Positions 55,155 through 64,000 of a stretch of 64,000 nucleotides of DNA are shown here, piece by piece. Both the position numbers and the translations under genes were made by a program. Numbering within the stretch: position 1 is the first letter of the stretch; each line of letters starts with the position of its first letter. Below the pieces are notes generated by a model. The model worked only from the letters and a program-made list of their open reading frames with translations, ran no database searches and had not been told where the DNA came from. Source of the DNA: Corynebacterium jeikeium (lineage in GTDB: Bacteria > Actinomycetota > Actinomycetes > Mycobacteriales > Mycobacteriaceae); the NCBI RefSeq assembly GCF_000738175.1, contig NZ_JFCH01000027.1:191636-255635 (forward strand). The letters run 5' to 3'.

Positions 55155-55172
55155 TGTTCAACCCATTGAACA
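55155..55172. promoter_or_regulatory. MntR operator palindrome
   Basis: TGTTCAA-CCCA-TTGAACA is a perfect seven-base dyad, 33 bp before the solute-binding gene. From memory it matches the C. glutamicum MntR site of the form TGTTCAA-N4-TTGAACA. It should repress the ABC operon in Mn excess. Confidence 0.82.
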
Positions 55173-55204
55173 TTACGCCCCTCACTATCGGAAAGTTTAT
55201 TACC

Positions 55205-56122
55205 TTGAAAATGAAGCCCAGTAAGAAGCTAGCGGCAACTCTGTGCACCACAATCCTCGCAGTTGCAGGCACCACCGCCTGCAATAGCGAGAACACACCC
55301 GATGAAAAAGCCGAGGTTCTAACGACTTTCACCATCTTGGAAGACATCACCTCCAACATCGCCGGCGATACCCTCACCGTGCGCTCACTAACCCAGCCCG
55401 GCGCGGAGGTTCACGGCTACGACCCCACCCCCAGCGACATCGCCGCCGCGTCCGATGCGGAGCTCATCATCAACAACGGACTGGGACTGGAACACTGGCT
55501 GGACAAGCTGACCGCAGACAGCTCCGCCCAGCGCACCACTGCCAGCGACGGCGTGAAGCCCATCAACATCAAGGGCACCGATCAGCCCAACCCACACGCC
55601 TGGATGAGCCCCACCCTCGCCAAAACCTATGTGGACAACATCGTCCAGGCCTTGAGCGACCTGCGTCCGGAAAACGCAAAGACCTACGAGGACAACGGCA
55701 AGAAGTACAAAGACAAGCTCGACGACGTGCAGACCGAGCTCCAGGACGGCCTGAAATCCCTGCCCCGCCACCAGCGGACACTGATGAGCTGTGAGGGTGC
55801 CTTCAGCTACCTCACCGAAGACATGAACATGAAGGAGGGCTACATCTGGCCCGTCAACACCGAGGGCGAGATCACCTCTCAGCAGATCACCCAGGCGTCC
55901 GACTTTGTCCGTGACAACGACGTTCCCGCCGTCTTCTGCGAATCCACCGTCGAGCCCGGCCCCAAGGAGCAGCTGATGCGAGATACGGGTGCCCGCGACG
56001 GCGGCACGCTGTATGTCGACTCGCTATCTGAGGCCGACGGCCCCGTGCCGACCTACCTCGACCTTCTTTCTTATGACGCCCACACCATCGTCAACGGACT
56101 GACCGGCAAGGATGCGAAGTAA
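55205..56122 (+). CDS. mntA: Mn/Zn ABC transporter solute-binding lipoprotein
   Basis: This cluster A-I binding protein has about 305 residues, with a lipobox Cys in AVAGTTAC (about residue 25). Metal ligands are visible: His in AEVHGYDPTPSD, His in NPHAWMSP, Glu in FCESTVEPG and Asp in LYVDSLSEADG. TTG 55205 has GGAAAG nine bases before it; ATG 55211 is the alternative. It delivers Mn (or Zn) to the ATPase and permease encoded next. Confidence 0.9.
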   Translation: MKMKPSKKLAATLCTTILAVAGTTACNSENTPDEKAEVLTTFTILEDITSNIAGDTLTVRSLTQPGAEVHGYDPTPSDIAAASDAELIINNGLGLEHWLDKLTADSSAQRTTASDGVKPINIKGTDQPNPHAWMSPTLAKTYVDNIVQALSDLRPENAKTYEDNGKKYKDKLDDVQTELQDGLKSLPRHQRTLMSCEGAFSYLTEDMNMKEGYIWPVNTEGEITSQQITQASDFVRDNDVPAVFCESTVEPGPKEQLMRDTGARDGGTLYVDSLSEADGPVPTYLDLLSYDAHTIVNGLTGKDAK

Positions 56123-56125
56123 CTA

Positions 56126-56968
56126 ATGAACTCGCCACGCTCTTCCACCTCCCCCGCTTTGATCGTCGATGATTTGCACGTGAGCTACGGCGCCGTCAAT
56201 GCCCTGACCGGCGTGAGCCTCAGCCTGAATTTCGGCCAGATCACCGCGCTCATCGGCATGAACGGTGCGGGCAAGTCCACGCTATTCAAGGCCATCATGG
56301 GGTTGGAGCGCCCAACCTCTGGGCGCATTGTGGTCAACACCGGCGAGAACTCGGCCATGGGGTTGCGCGGCGCGGTGGCCTACGTACCCCAGCACGACCA
56401 GGTGGACTGGCACTTCCCCATCAGTGTGCGCGAGATCGTCGCCAGCGGGCGGCGCCGGGCACGCTCGAAGGCAGGGTTCCTGCCCGAGAGCTCGTGGTTG
56501 TGGGGGCTGAGAAGGTGGCGTCAAGAAAAGAAGAACAACGACCGCATCGTCGATAAAGCGCTACAGCAGACCGGACTGACGAACCTGCAGGATCGCCCCG
56601 TCGGAGCCCTATCCGGCGGACAGCGCAAGCGCGTGTTCGTAGCGCGTGGCATTGCACAAGAAGCGAAGATCATGCTGCTAGACGAGCCTTTCGCTGGCGT
56701 GGATACGCAGTCACAGTCGCAGATCACCGCTCTGCTACACGAGCTGGCTGAGGCCGGGACGGCGCTGCTGATCTCCACTCACGACCTGGATCGGCTGCCG
56801 GAGCTGTGCGACAACGTAGCGATGCTCAATCGCCGGATCGTCGCCGAGGGCGCATTGGACGAAGTGCTGACGGCGGAGAACCTCACCCGCACGTTTAGCC
56901 TCGACGCTTCGACCGCAATCGCAGGGGCCGATGGATCCACGGGAACTAAAGGAAAGGCGGCGCTGTAA
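56126..56968 (+). CDS. mntB: Mn/Zn ABC transporter ATP-binding protein
   Basis: This 280-residue ATPase has Walker A IGMNGAGKSTLFKA, signature LSGGQRKRVFVARG, Walker B IMLLDEPFAGVD and the H-loop STHDLDRL. It energises the metal permease. It starts three bases after the mntA stop and its stop overlaps the next start (ATGA type). The TGACGCC motif variant at 56516 lies in the coding region. Confidence 0.94.
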   Translation: MNSPRSSTSPALIVDDLHVSYGAVNALTGVSLSLNFGQITALIGMNGAGKSTLFKAIMGLERPTSGRIVVNTGENSAMGLRGAVAYVPQHDQVDWHFPISVREIVASGRRRARSKAGFLPESSWLWGLRRWRQEKKNNDRIVDKALQQTGLTNLQDRPVGALSGGQRKRVFVARGIAQEAKIMLLDEPFAGVDTQSQSQITALLHELAEAGTALLISTHDLDRLPELCDNVAMLNRRIVAEGALDEVLTAENLTRTFSLDASTAIAGADGSTGTKGKAAL

Positions 56969-57825
56969 TGAGCACGCTCGCAAGCATTTTCGACCCGATC
57001 CTGCTCCCCTTGAGCTACAGCTTCGTACAGCGGGCGGTGCTCGCCGCCAGCGTGATGGCCGTGGTCGCGGGGCTGCTGAGCTGCTGGCTGATCCTGGTGG
57101 GCTGGTCGCTACTCGGCGATGCGGTCTCGCACGCTGTACTGCCTGGCGTGGTTCTGGCCTACATCTTTGGCGCGCCCTTCGCCGTCGGCGCGATGATCGC
57201 CGCCCTCATTGCCGTGGGCTTGGTGGGCTCGGTCAAGGAAAGAACTACGCTGCGGGAGGACACCTCCATCGGCATTGTCTTCACCACCTTCTTCGCCCTC
57301 GGACTAGTGCTTCTTTCTGTGACGCCTAGCGGCACGCACTTACAGGAGATCCTGTTCGGCAACCTGCTGGGCATCACGCAGTCCGCGCTGTGGCAGATCC
57401 TGGCCATTGGAGGCATCGCGTTTGTGGTGCTGCTGGCGAATGCACGCACGTTTACTCTGTGGGCTTTTGACGCCGAACACTCCAGAACCATGGGCTTCAA
57501 TACGAAGGCCATACGGTGGGCACTGTTGGCGTGCCTGGCGTGCGTGGTGGTGGCCAGCGCCCAGGCCGTTGGCGTGATCTTGGTGGTAGCAATGCTGATT
57601 ACCCCCGGCGCAACCGCTTACCTGTGGACGCGCCGCTTCCGCCACATGCTGCTTATTGCCCCGTTGGTGGCGTGGGTCAGCTGCATCACGGGCATCCTGC
57701 TGAGCTTCAACGTAGACGTATCCACTGGCGGCACCATCGTGCTGGTACAGTCGGCCATCTTCGGGCTGACGTACCTCTTCGCCCCACGTGAAGGCCTGGT
57801 ACGCAGTTTTCTAACGCGGCGCTAG
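56968..57825 (+). CDS. mntC: Mn/Zn ABC transporter permease
   Basis: A 285-residue ABC-3 family permease with about eight helices. It contains GWSLLGDAVSHAVLPGVVLAY near residue 45, the conserved DAxxHxxLPG motif of metal permeases, and TLREDTSIGIVFTTFFALG. It forms the channel of the importer with mntA and mntB. Its stop overlaps the mazG stop on the opposite strand by four bases. Confidence 0.93.
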   Translation: MSTLASIFDPILLPLSYSFVQRAVLAASVMAVVAGLLSCWLILVGWSLLGDAVSHAVLPGVVLAYIFGAPFAVGAMIAALIAVGLVGSVKERTTLREDTSIGIVFTTFFALGLVLLSVTPSGTHLQEILFGNLLGITQSALWQILAIGGIAFVVLLANARTFTLWAFDAEHSRTMGFNTKAIRWALLACLACVVVASAQAVGVILVVAMLITPGATAYLWTRRFRHMLLIAPLVAWVSCITGILLSFNVDVSTGGTIVLVQSAIFGLTYLFAPREGLVRSFLTRR

Positions 57826-59138
57826 TTGCTCTGCTGCTGGCTCCCTGGCTGCTGGGGGTTGGGATGCTGAGGCTTGTGCTGTTGGGACCGCAGCTTCTCG
57901 CGGAACGCCGCAACAGCATCGTGTAGGCGGCGCTCTGCCTCACCGGGGCTATCTAGCTCCAGGCCAACCATCGGGTAGCGGATGTCGGTCGGGATGTCCT
58001 TATCCGGGATTCCCCGCTCCCGCGCCTCAGCGATGACGGCCTCCGCTGCGGTCAGGGCGCTGGTGCCAGTCGAGCCGACAGCTGTGCCAACAGAGCCGGC
58101 GGGGACTGCCGGACCTGCCGTTTCAGCGGGCGCTTGGACGGCCGGGAACTGTTCCGCGTGCGGCTCCTGGCGGGGCTGTGCAGACTGAGCAGGCTCAGCC
58201 TGCTTCTCGGCCGCCTTCCGCTCAGCTTCCTTCTTGGCCTCGCTGTAGCGCAGGTAATCCTCGCCGAAACTACGGATTCGCTGGGCTTCCTCTTCCTTCT
58301 TGCCCTCCTCCCATAGGCGGTCCTGCTCCTGGCGCGGAACCTGGCGCTCGATCTCCTCAAACAGGTAGGGGGCGCGGGCGCGCAGCTTCGCCGAAAACGC
58401 CCCGGCCACGTGGCCAATGTCGAAGGCGCCACGGCGGTTGGCGATCTCCGCGTGGAAGAGCACCTGCAGAAACACGTCCGACAGTTCGGAGCACAGATCC
58501 TGCTCTATCCACTCTGGACGCGCAGCAGCCTCACCCTCGCCCTCGGGCTTCCAGCTCTCCATCAGTTCGATGGTGCGGGCCAGCTCCTCTGTTTCCTCCC
58601 GCAGGAACTTCACCAGGCTGGTGTGGGTCATGGACTGTTCCCACTCCCCCTGGCGCAGAGCACGCGCCATTAGCGCCACCGCGTCCTCGATTTCATCCAT
58701 CACGGAAGCCGGAACTTCGGTGCGCGTCGTGCGGCGCAGGCCGGCCACGGCCGCAGTGTGCTCGTCGGTCCCGACGATCTCGCCGTCCACCACGCCATCG
58801 CCCGAGTGGGTGATCTCGGCTGCGTTTTCCCCGTCGGTGGCGTCACTAACAGAAGAGCTACCGGCCTCCAGCTCGCGGGCGGGCTCCATGTGCACCTTGA
58901 GGCTCGGCGCGGTGATGAGCTCCTCACCAGCCTCGATGCGGGTAACGACAGCTTCGTTTTCCAGATCCGTCGTGACGATAATGTCGGACTCATCGACCGT
59001 GTGGCCGCCCAGATCCGCGATAACCCAGCGGACGCGGATGGGCACCTCCTCCGTGTAGCACACATCTCCACGGAGCAGATCGACGGCCTCCACGGGAATC
59101 ATCGCGGGGAAACGGGGATCTAGTAATACGACTGACAT
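57822..59138 (-). CDS. mazG: MazG-family nucleotide pyrophosphohydrolase
   Basis: A protein of about 438 residues from ATG 59138 (MSVVLLDPRFP). MazG-type helices carry EETEELARTIE and an ELSDVFLQVLFHAEI motif (E-x-x-D Mg ligands) near residues 183-230. The family removes non-canonical or oxidised NTPs. A long N-terminal domain of unknown role and Ala/Pro/Gln-rich C-terminal linkers flank it, as in mycobacterial MazG. It is directly downstream of mfd. Confidence 0.88.
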   Translation of the reverse strand: MSVVLLDPRFPAMIPVEAVDLLRGDVCYTEEVPIRVRWVIADLGGHTVDESDIIVTTDLENEAVVTRIEAGEELITAPSLKVHMEPARELEAGSSSVSDATDGENAAEITHSGDGVVDGEIVGTDEHTAAVAGLRRTTRTEVPASVMDEIEDAVALMARALRQGEWEQSMTHTSLVKFLREETEELARTIELMESWKPEGEGEAAARPEWIEQDLCSELSDVFLQVLFHAEIANRRGAFDIGHVAGAFSAKLRARAPYLFEEIERQVPRQEQDRLWEEGKKEEEAQRIRSFGEDYLRYSEAKKEAERKAAEKQAEPAQSAQPRQEPHAEQFPAVQAPAETAGPAVPAGSVGTAVGSTGTSALTAAEAVIAEARERGIPDKDIPTDIRYPMVGLELDSPGEAERRLHDAVAAFREKLRSQQHKPQHPNPQQPGSQQQSN

Positions 59139-59163
59139 GGCGGTTATTCTAGCGCGTCGGTGT

Positions 59164-62100
59164 TTAGGACGTGCCCTTATCCTTGCCTGCCCCCTTACTT
59201 GAGCCTTTGCCAGCCCCCTTGCCGGCACCGCCCGCCATGTTGCGAATCGGGATGCCTGCCAGCTGCGTCAACGCATCGGCGCACCACTGCACCAGCTCCG
59301 TATCGCGCAGCGGAACTGCGCGCATGCCCTGCCCGCGCTTCGGAGCCGGGATCAGCACGATCTTGGTAGTCGCACGGTAGTTCGCCGCCGGGAACAGGCG
59401 CTTCAGGCGCACCTGGGTGGAATCCTGCAGCTCGATGGGGCTGAAGCTGATCTTCGAGCCCGTGGCCACCACCTCCGTGACCTGCAGATCTCGGCACAGC
59501 AGGCGCAGGCGCGAGAGCACCGCGAGCATCTGGATCTGCTCCGGCGGCTCGCCATAGCGGTCGCGCAGCTCCTCGAGCACCTTCTCGATCTGCTCCTCGT
59601 CCTGCACCTCGGCGAACTTGCGGTAGGCCTCCAGGCGCAGGCGCTCCGAAGCGATGTATTCGGCCGGGATGTGCGCATCCACCGGCAGGTCGATGCGGAT
59701 CTCCTTCTTTTCCTCCTCCCTGCCGTCGACGGGCTTGCCGTCAGCCATCGCGCGGAACGCCTCCACTGCTTCGCCGACCAGGCGGACATAAAGGTCGAAG
59801 CCCACACCCGCGATGTGTCCGGACTGCTCGGCGCCCAAGACGTTGCCCGCACCGCGCATCTCCAGGTCCTTCATGGCCACCGCCATGCCCGCGCCCAGGT
59901 CGTTGTTCTGGGCGATGGTCGTCAGGCGGTCGTAGGAGGTCTCGGTCAGCACCTCCCCCTTCGGGTAGAGGAAGTAGGCGTAGCCGCGCTCACGGGAACG
60001 CCCCACGCGCCCGCGCAGCTGGTGCAGCTGGGAAAGGCCCATGTGGTGGGCATTTTCCACGATCAAGGTGTTGGCGTTGGCGATGTCCAGGCCAGTCTCC
60101 ACGATGGTGGTACACACCAGCACGTCGAACTCGCGATCCCAGAAGCCCTTCACCGTGGTCTCCAGCTGTTCCTCGCTCATCTGGCCGTGTGCGACCACTA
60201 CCCGGGCCTCCGGTACCAGGCGGCGAATGTCCGCAGCGGTCTGCTCGATGCTGCGAACCTTGTTGTGGACGTAGAACACCTGCCCGTCGCGCAACAGCTC
60301 GCGGCGGATGGCCGCGGCCACGTGCTTATCCTCCTGCGCACCCACATACGTCAGCACCGGGTGGCGATCCTCCGGCGGGGTGAGGATCGTCGACATCTCG
60401 CGGATGCCCGCCATCGACATCTCCAGCGTGCGGGGAATCGGGGTTGCGGACATCGTCAGCACGTCCACGTGGGTGCGCAGCGACTTGATGTGCTCCTTGT
60501 GCTCCACGCCGAAGCGCTGCTCCTCGTCCACGATGATCAGCCCCAGGTTCTTCCAGTGCACGCCCGTCTGCAGCAGGCGGTGGGTACCGATCACGATGTC
60601 CACCGTGCCGTCGGCCATGCCATTGATAACCTTCTTGGACTCCGCCGGGGTGGTAAAGCGGGACAGCTCCTTGATGGTGGTGGGAAAGTCCTGCATGCGC
60701 TCGCTGAACGTGTTGAAGTGCTGCTGCGCCAGCAGGGTGGTAGGCACCAGCACGGCCACCTGCTTGCCCGACTGCACGGCCTTGAATGCGGCGCGCACCG
60801 CCACCTCGGTTTTGCCATAGCCCACGTCACCGACAATCACGCGATCCATCGGCACCGGCTTTTCCATGTCGGCCTTCACAGCCTCGATGGCGTTGTACTG
60901 ATCCTCGGTCTCGGTGAACGGGAAGGCATCTTCCATCTCCCGCTGCCAGGGCGTATCCGCGGCGAAGGCATAGCCCGGCGCGGCCTGGCGGCTGGCGTAG
61001 AGCTGCACCAACTCGCCCGCGATCTCACGCACGGCACCGCGGGCCTTGCGCTTGGTGTTCTTCCAATCCGCGCCGCCCATCTTCGACAGCGCGGGCTTCT
61101 CCCCACCGACGTAGCGCGACAGCATATCCAGCTGATCCATCGGCACGTATAGCTGATCGCCCGGCCCGCCCCGCTTGCTGGGCGCGTACTCCAGCACTAG
61201 GTACTCGCGGCGGGAGGCATCCGGCCCCTTGCCCACGGTGCGTTCCGTCATCTTCACGAACTTTCCGATGCCGTGGGAATCGTGCACCACCAGATCACCC
61301 GGCTCCAGCGCCAGCGGATCCACGCGGTTGCGCTTCTTCGCAGGCTTGCGCTTGCCCGTGGCCTTCGCGTCCACGCGGTTGCCGGTCAAATCCGTTTCCG
61401 TGAAGAACAGCAGGCTAGGGCGCTTGTCATCCCCGGCAAAGGGGAACACCAGCCCCTCGTAAGCCACGGCGTGGTAGATGCTCACCTGGTGTGGCGCGGG
61501 CTCGTCGGCGGTGGTGTGCTTGGACTTCCTGATCCGCCCCAGGCCACGGCTGCCGCTGAGATCCACGCCGATTGCCTCGGCCGCGATGCCGGCTTCTTGG
61601 AAGCGCCGCAGCATGCGGGCCGCCACGGCCGGGGTTGGGGCCGCGAAGGCCACCCTTCCGCCGGATTCGACGCGCTTGCGGATGTCGCTCATCAGCGCAC
61701 CGATGGCCTCCATCTCGCCGTGCGGTCGGGGCGCCGAGTCGTAGTTGAGTTCCAGAACATCGGAAGTGTCGGCGTCAAAATCGGCCATCCCGAGCGTAGA
61801 CAACGTCCACCAGGGCCGCCCCAGCTTCTGCTGTACCTTCTGCACCGCGTCGATCGATAGGTAAGCCACGCCCTCCATCGGCGCCGAGCCGCCCATCGCC
61901 GCAACATCCCAGCCGGCCTCGAGGAACTGCTGGCCGGTTTCGCGCAGGTCGTGAGCACGGCGTTCGACGGCTGCGGGCGCCATCACCAGCGTGTGCGTAC
62001 CTTCCGGCATGAGCTCCGGCAGCGCCACCAGCTCCGCCGTGTGCAGGGCCGGGATCAGCGATTCCATCCCCTGCACCTGGATTTTCTGGCTGATCTTGTC

Positions 62101-62919
62101 GAGGATCTCGGCCAATTCCGCGTTGCCGGCATGCTCTTGGGCAAGGTTCTTTGCTTTTGACGCCACCTCGTCCGTGACGATCAGTTCCCGGCAGGCATAA
62201 ACCATCACCTGGTCCGGCTCCACCCCGGGGATGGTTCGCTGGTCGCCAACACTAAAGGCGCGCACTTCCGTGATCTCGTCGCCCCAGAAGTCCACGCGGA
62301 CGGGCATTTCCTCGGTCGCGGGGAAAATGTCCACGATGCCGCCGCGGATGGCGAAGTGGCCGCGCTTACCCACCACGTCCACGTGCGTGTACCCGAGCTC
62401 TTGCAAACGGTGGGTCAAGGAGTCGAAGTCGATCTCCTCCCCCACCTTCAGTCGCACAGGCGTAACCTCGCCCAGGTTCGACTGCACGGGCTGCACCGCC
62501 GCGCGGGTCGGAGCCACCACCACCTGCAGGTTCTCATCGCCCTCGTGCAGGCGGCGCAGCACGCGCATGCGGGTGGAGACCGTCTCCGCGGCCGGCGACA
62601 GCTTCTCGTGCGGCAGGGTCTCCCACGACGGGAAGAGCTCCACCCTGTCGCCCAACATGTAGCGCAACACCGTGGTGAGGTCCTGGGCCTGGCGCCCTGT
62701 AGCCGTCACCACCAGCAGCGGGGTGCGCTGCGCCAGCGTGCCGACCGCGAAAGGCCACGCACCCTCGGGGGCCTGCATGTGCAGGGTTCCCTCCCCCAGG
62801 TGCGTCATCATCCCGCGCAGTTTCCCGTCCTGCGCAGCCGCTTTTAGCAGCCCCGCCAGACTGGGCGCCGGATTTGAAGTGCGGTTGGCGTTGGCTTTGG
62901 GCGTGGCTGTCTGACTCAT
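59164..62919 (-). CDS. mfd: Transcription-repair coupling factor Mfd
   Basis: This 1251-residue translocase dislodges RNA polymerase stalled at lesions and recruits UvrA. The N-terminal UvrB-like domains come first, then the RNA-polymerase interacting segment ([14 protein letters not shown]). The RecG-like motor follows, with P-loop [36 protein letters not shown] and a translocation motif region ([19 protein letters not shown]). The C-terminal domain is present. The start is ATG 62919 (MSQTATPK). The region carries copies of TTTTGACGCC on both strands (61771, 62155). Confidence 0.96.
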   Translation of the reverse strand: MSQTATPKANANRTSNPAPSLAGLLKAAAQDGKLRGMMTHLGEGTLHMQAPEGAWPFAVGTLAQRTPLLVVTATGRQAQDLTTVLRYMLGDRVELFPSWETLPHEKLSPAAETVSTRMRVLRRLHEGDENLQVVVAPTRAAVQPVQSNLGEVTPVRLKVGEEIDFDSLTHRLQELGYTHVDVVGKRGHFAIRGGIVDIFPATEEMPVRVDFWGDEITEVRAFSVGDQRTIPGVEPDQVMVYACRELIVTDEVASKAKNLAQEHAGNAELAEILDKISQKIQVQGMESLIPALHTAELVALPELMPEGTHTLVMAPAAVERRAHDLRETGQQFLEAGWDVAAMGGSAPMEGVAYLSIDAVQKVQQKLGRPWWTLSTLGMADFDADTSDVLELNYDSAPRPHGEMEAIGALMSDIRKRVESGGRVAFAAPTPAVAARMLRRFQEAGIAAEAIGVDLSGSRGLGRIRKSKHTTADEPAPHQVSIYHAVAYEGLVFPFAGDDKRPSLLFFTETDLTGNRVDAKATGKRKPAKKRNRVDPLALEPGDLVVHDSHGIGKFVKMTERTVGKGPDASRREYLVLEYAPSKRGGPGDQLYVPMDQLDMLSRYVGGEKPALSKMGGADWKNTKRKARGAVREIAGELVQLYASRQAAPGYAFAADTPWQREMEDAFPFTETEDQYNAIEAVKADMEKPVPMDRVIVGDVGYGKTEVAVRAAFKAVQSGKQVAVLVPTTLLAQQHFNTFSERMQDFPTTIKELSRFTTPAESKKVINGMADGTVDIVIGTHRLLQTGVHWKNLGLIIVDEEQRFGVEHKEHIKSLRTHVDVLTMSATPIPRTLEMSMAGIREMSTILTPPEDRHPVLTYVGAQEDKHVAAAIRRELLRDGQVFYVHNKVRSIEQTAADIRRLVPEARVVVAHGQMSEEQLETTVKGFWDREFDVLVCTTIVETGLDIANANTLIVENAHHMGLSQLHQLRGRVGRSRERGYAYFLYPKGEVLTETSYDRLTTIAQNNDLGAGMAVAMKDLEMRGAGNVLGAEQSGHIAGVGFDLYVRLVGEAVEAFRAMADGKPVDGREEEKKEIRIDLPVDAHIPAEYIASERLRLEAYRKFAEVQDEEQIEKVLEELRDRYGEPPEQIQMLAVLSRLRLLCRDLQVTEVVATGSKISFSPIELQDSTQVRLKRLFPAANYRATTKIVLIPAPKRGQGMRAVPLRDTELVQWCADALTQLAGIPIRNMAGGAGKGAGKGSSKGAGKDKGTS

Positions 62920-63009
62920 GGCCAACAGTCTATCCTCCACTTCACCCTGCGGTTTATGCGCCCGGTTGGGTGTGCTGTAAAGTGTTCGCTGCACATTAAT
63001 ATGTGCACT

Positions 63010-63081
63010 TCTCCCATGGTGTAATTGGCAACACTACGGTTTTTGGTACCGTCATTCTAGGTTCGAGTCCTGGTGGGAGAG
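63010..63081 (+). tRNA. tRNA-Gln (anticodon UUG)
   Basis: A 72-nt cloverleaf: acceptor TCTCCCA/TGGGAGA, anticodon stem ACGGT/ACCGT with loop TTTTGGT giving UUG, T-arm TAGG-TTCGAGT-CCTG, discriminator G. CCA is not encoded. A T-rich tract follows. The transposase gene begins 80 bp downstream, convergent with it. Confidence 0.9.
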
Positions 63082-63159
63082 CTTTTTCTTTTGGAAGGGT
63101 GGGGCGATACATGTGGGTTAAGGGTCAAAATGTGTGTCTGGCTCGGCGTGTCGCGGGGG

Positions 63160-64000
63160 TTAGATTTGGCCTTTTTGAATGCCGATTGAGTGGGTGTAGT
63201 CGGTGTCGATAGCGTTGTCGTAGAGGGCTGGGCGTCCTGTTTCGTGGTCGGCTTGGTTCTCGGTTTGGGTCAGGGTGGATACTTTGGCGAGTTGGCCCTG
63301 GCCCCAGTCGGACTGCCTGGCGATTCGTACTGGATCGTCAGGCAGTTCCGTTTTTAAGTAGAGCCACCAATCCAGCATGCGGCGTTGTCGTTCGCCTGAT
63401 CTGCCGCGGTGGGTTCTGGCGAGCAGTTTGAGCTGGGCGTTGATGCCGCCTTCTAAGCTGTTGGTGGTGGATTTGATCCGCTCGGGCGCAAGGACTCCTG
63501 CTGGCGGGTTGAGGTAGACAAACAGCATCTCGGACCGCCAAAGATGGTTGAGGCTGTTGTAGGCCTTGCGCACGTTGTGGTGGGTCCACACGCGGGTCCA
63601 TGCACCTGTTTTGGGGTCTTTGATCATGGTTTTCTCGTTCATCCATTCCCGGTAGATCGTTGAAAACTCGTGCAGTTGCACACCCCACGCGGCGGCTTCA
63701 TCCAGTGTGGTGATCCGGGTCAGTTTCAGCGCAAGTCGGTAGATGGTGCGCCCGGCATCGGTGCGTGGGTTGGTGGTGGTGTAGCGGCGGACCACGCGTT
63801 GGGCGTGGACGAGGCAGCGTTGAATTTTCGTAGTCGGCCAGCACTTTTTGATTGCGCTGTATGCGCCTTGGCCGCCGTCGATGACGGCGATGAGTGGGGC
63901 TTCGATGCGTTCAAGCAGCAGTTGGTAGTCGCGGGTGGTTTCGTGTTTGCACCAGTGCCAGGCGATCACGTGGTCGATGGTCGCCGCGACGATCAGGCAG
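63160..64000 (-). mobile_element. IS1249-like (IS256-group) transposase, N-terminus beyond the window
   Basis: The frame is open to the right edge, so only the C-terminal about 280 residues are seen. LIAVIDGGQGAYSAIKKCWP supplies a catalytic Asp and QRCLVHAQRVVRRY is the C/H motif typical of IS256/MULE transposases. TTNSLEGGINAQLKLLARTHRG carries a likely final Glu. The protein resembles IS1249-type transposases of corynebacteria. Its end lies about 80 bp from tRNA-Gln, so the element has probably inserted just downstream of the tRNA. Inverted ends could not be confirmed. Confidence 0.75.

Noticed and set aside
59671..61152. 493-codon plus-strand frame
   Set aside because: It is antisense to mfd, His/Leu/Gly-rich, with no recognisable domain; mfd is intact and unmistakable.
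63086..63159. Terminal inverted repeat of the IS element
   Set aside because: The other end lies beyond the window, so no inverted partner can be compared.

Overview
The window is chromosomal DNA from a Corynebacterium. Three things point there. Mycothiol chemistry is present (mca). There is a MetP/MetS-type sodium-coupled importer pair and a DtxR-family MntR facing an Mn ABC operon. Gene order, from memory, follows the Mycobacterium tuberculosis Rv1020-Rv1112 neighbourhood in three blocks (mfd-mazG-lytic transglycosylase-eno-ftsB-DUF501-ppx; greA-DUF4307-mca-uppS-coaA-glyA; phoH-fumC-glpX-DUF4245-xseBA-ispH-ychF). Fatty-acid genes (two acyl-CoA dehydrogenases and a crotonase) would suit a lipid-using corynebacterium. 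I cannot name the species.

1-5.6 kb is accessory DNA: the end of an ArfB-like gene, a higBA toxin-antitoxin pair, a 27-nt fossil of the ychF 3' end, a dehydratase/epimerase, a broken flavin monooxygenase fragment, a compact mercury operon (merR, merA, small membrane protein) and a second, truncated ArfB copy directly before the intact ychF. Copies of arfB and of the ychF tail on both sides suggest that the cargo came in by recombination at this locus.

5.6-17.9 kb is core: ychF, metPS, an AI-2E exporter-family protein, DUF6542, ispH, xseAB, DUF4245, glpX and fumC. 17.9-18.8 kb is gene-free and repeat-rich. 18.8-30.6 kb holds a TetR/MFS efflux pair, a GNAT, phoH, an LGFP lipoprotein, a LysR-like sensor without HTH beside DUF5997, two beta-oxidation genes, and a LysR gene divergent from a TDT exporter. 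30.6-37.2 kb is pncA, glyA, coaA, uppS, mca, DUF4307 and greA. 37.2-38.1 kb is a second gene-free repeat region. 38.1-48.1 kb has a Bax-inhibitor protein, an aldehyde dehydrogenase, an FAD monooxygenase with an SDR, nnrDE, an acyltransferase-SGNH protein and a membrane-anchored FG-GAP-like protein. 48.1-64 kb has acyl-CoA dehydrogenase, tRNA-Leu(UAA), ppx, DUF501, ftsB, eno, a lytic transglycosylase, mntR facing mntABC, mazG, mfd, tRNA-Gln and an IS1249-like transposase running off the right edge.

The most unusual finding is a family of four intergenic elements, two in each gene-free region. Each spans exactly 120 bp from TGTCG to CGACA. Each has 15-20 bp inverted arms of one of two sequence types and a TGACCTGCACTTT-like box at offset 59. 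Extra copies of one arm follow at about 31-bp steps. Separately, the 10-mer TTTTGACGCC occurs eight times on both strands, inside and between genes, far more often than base composition predicts.
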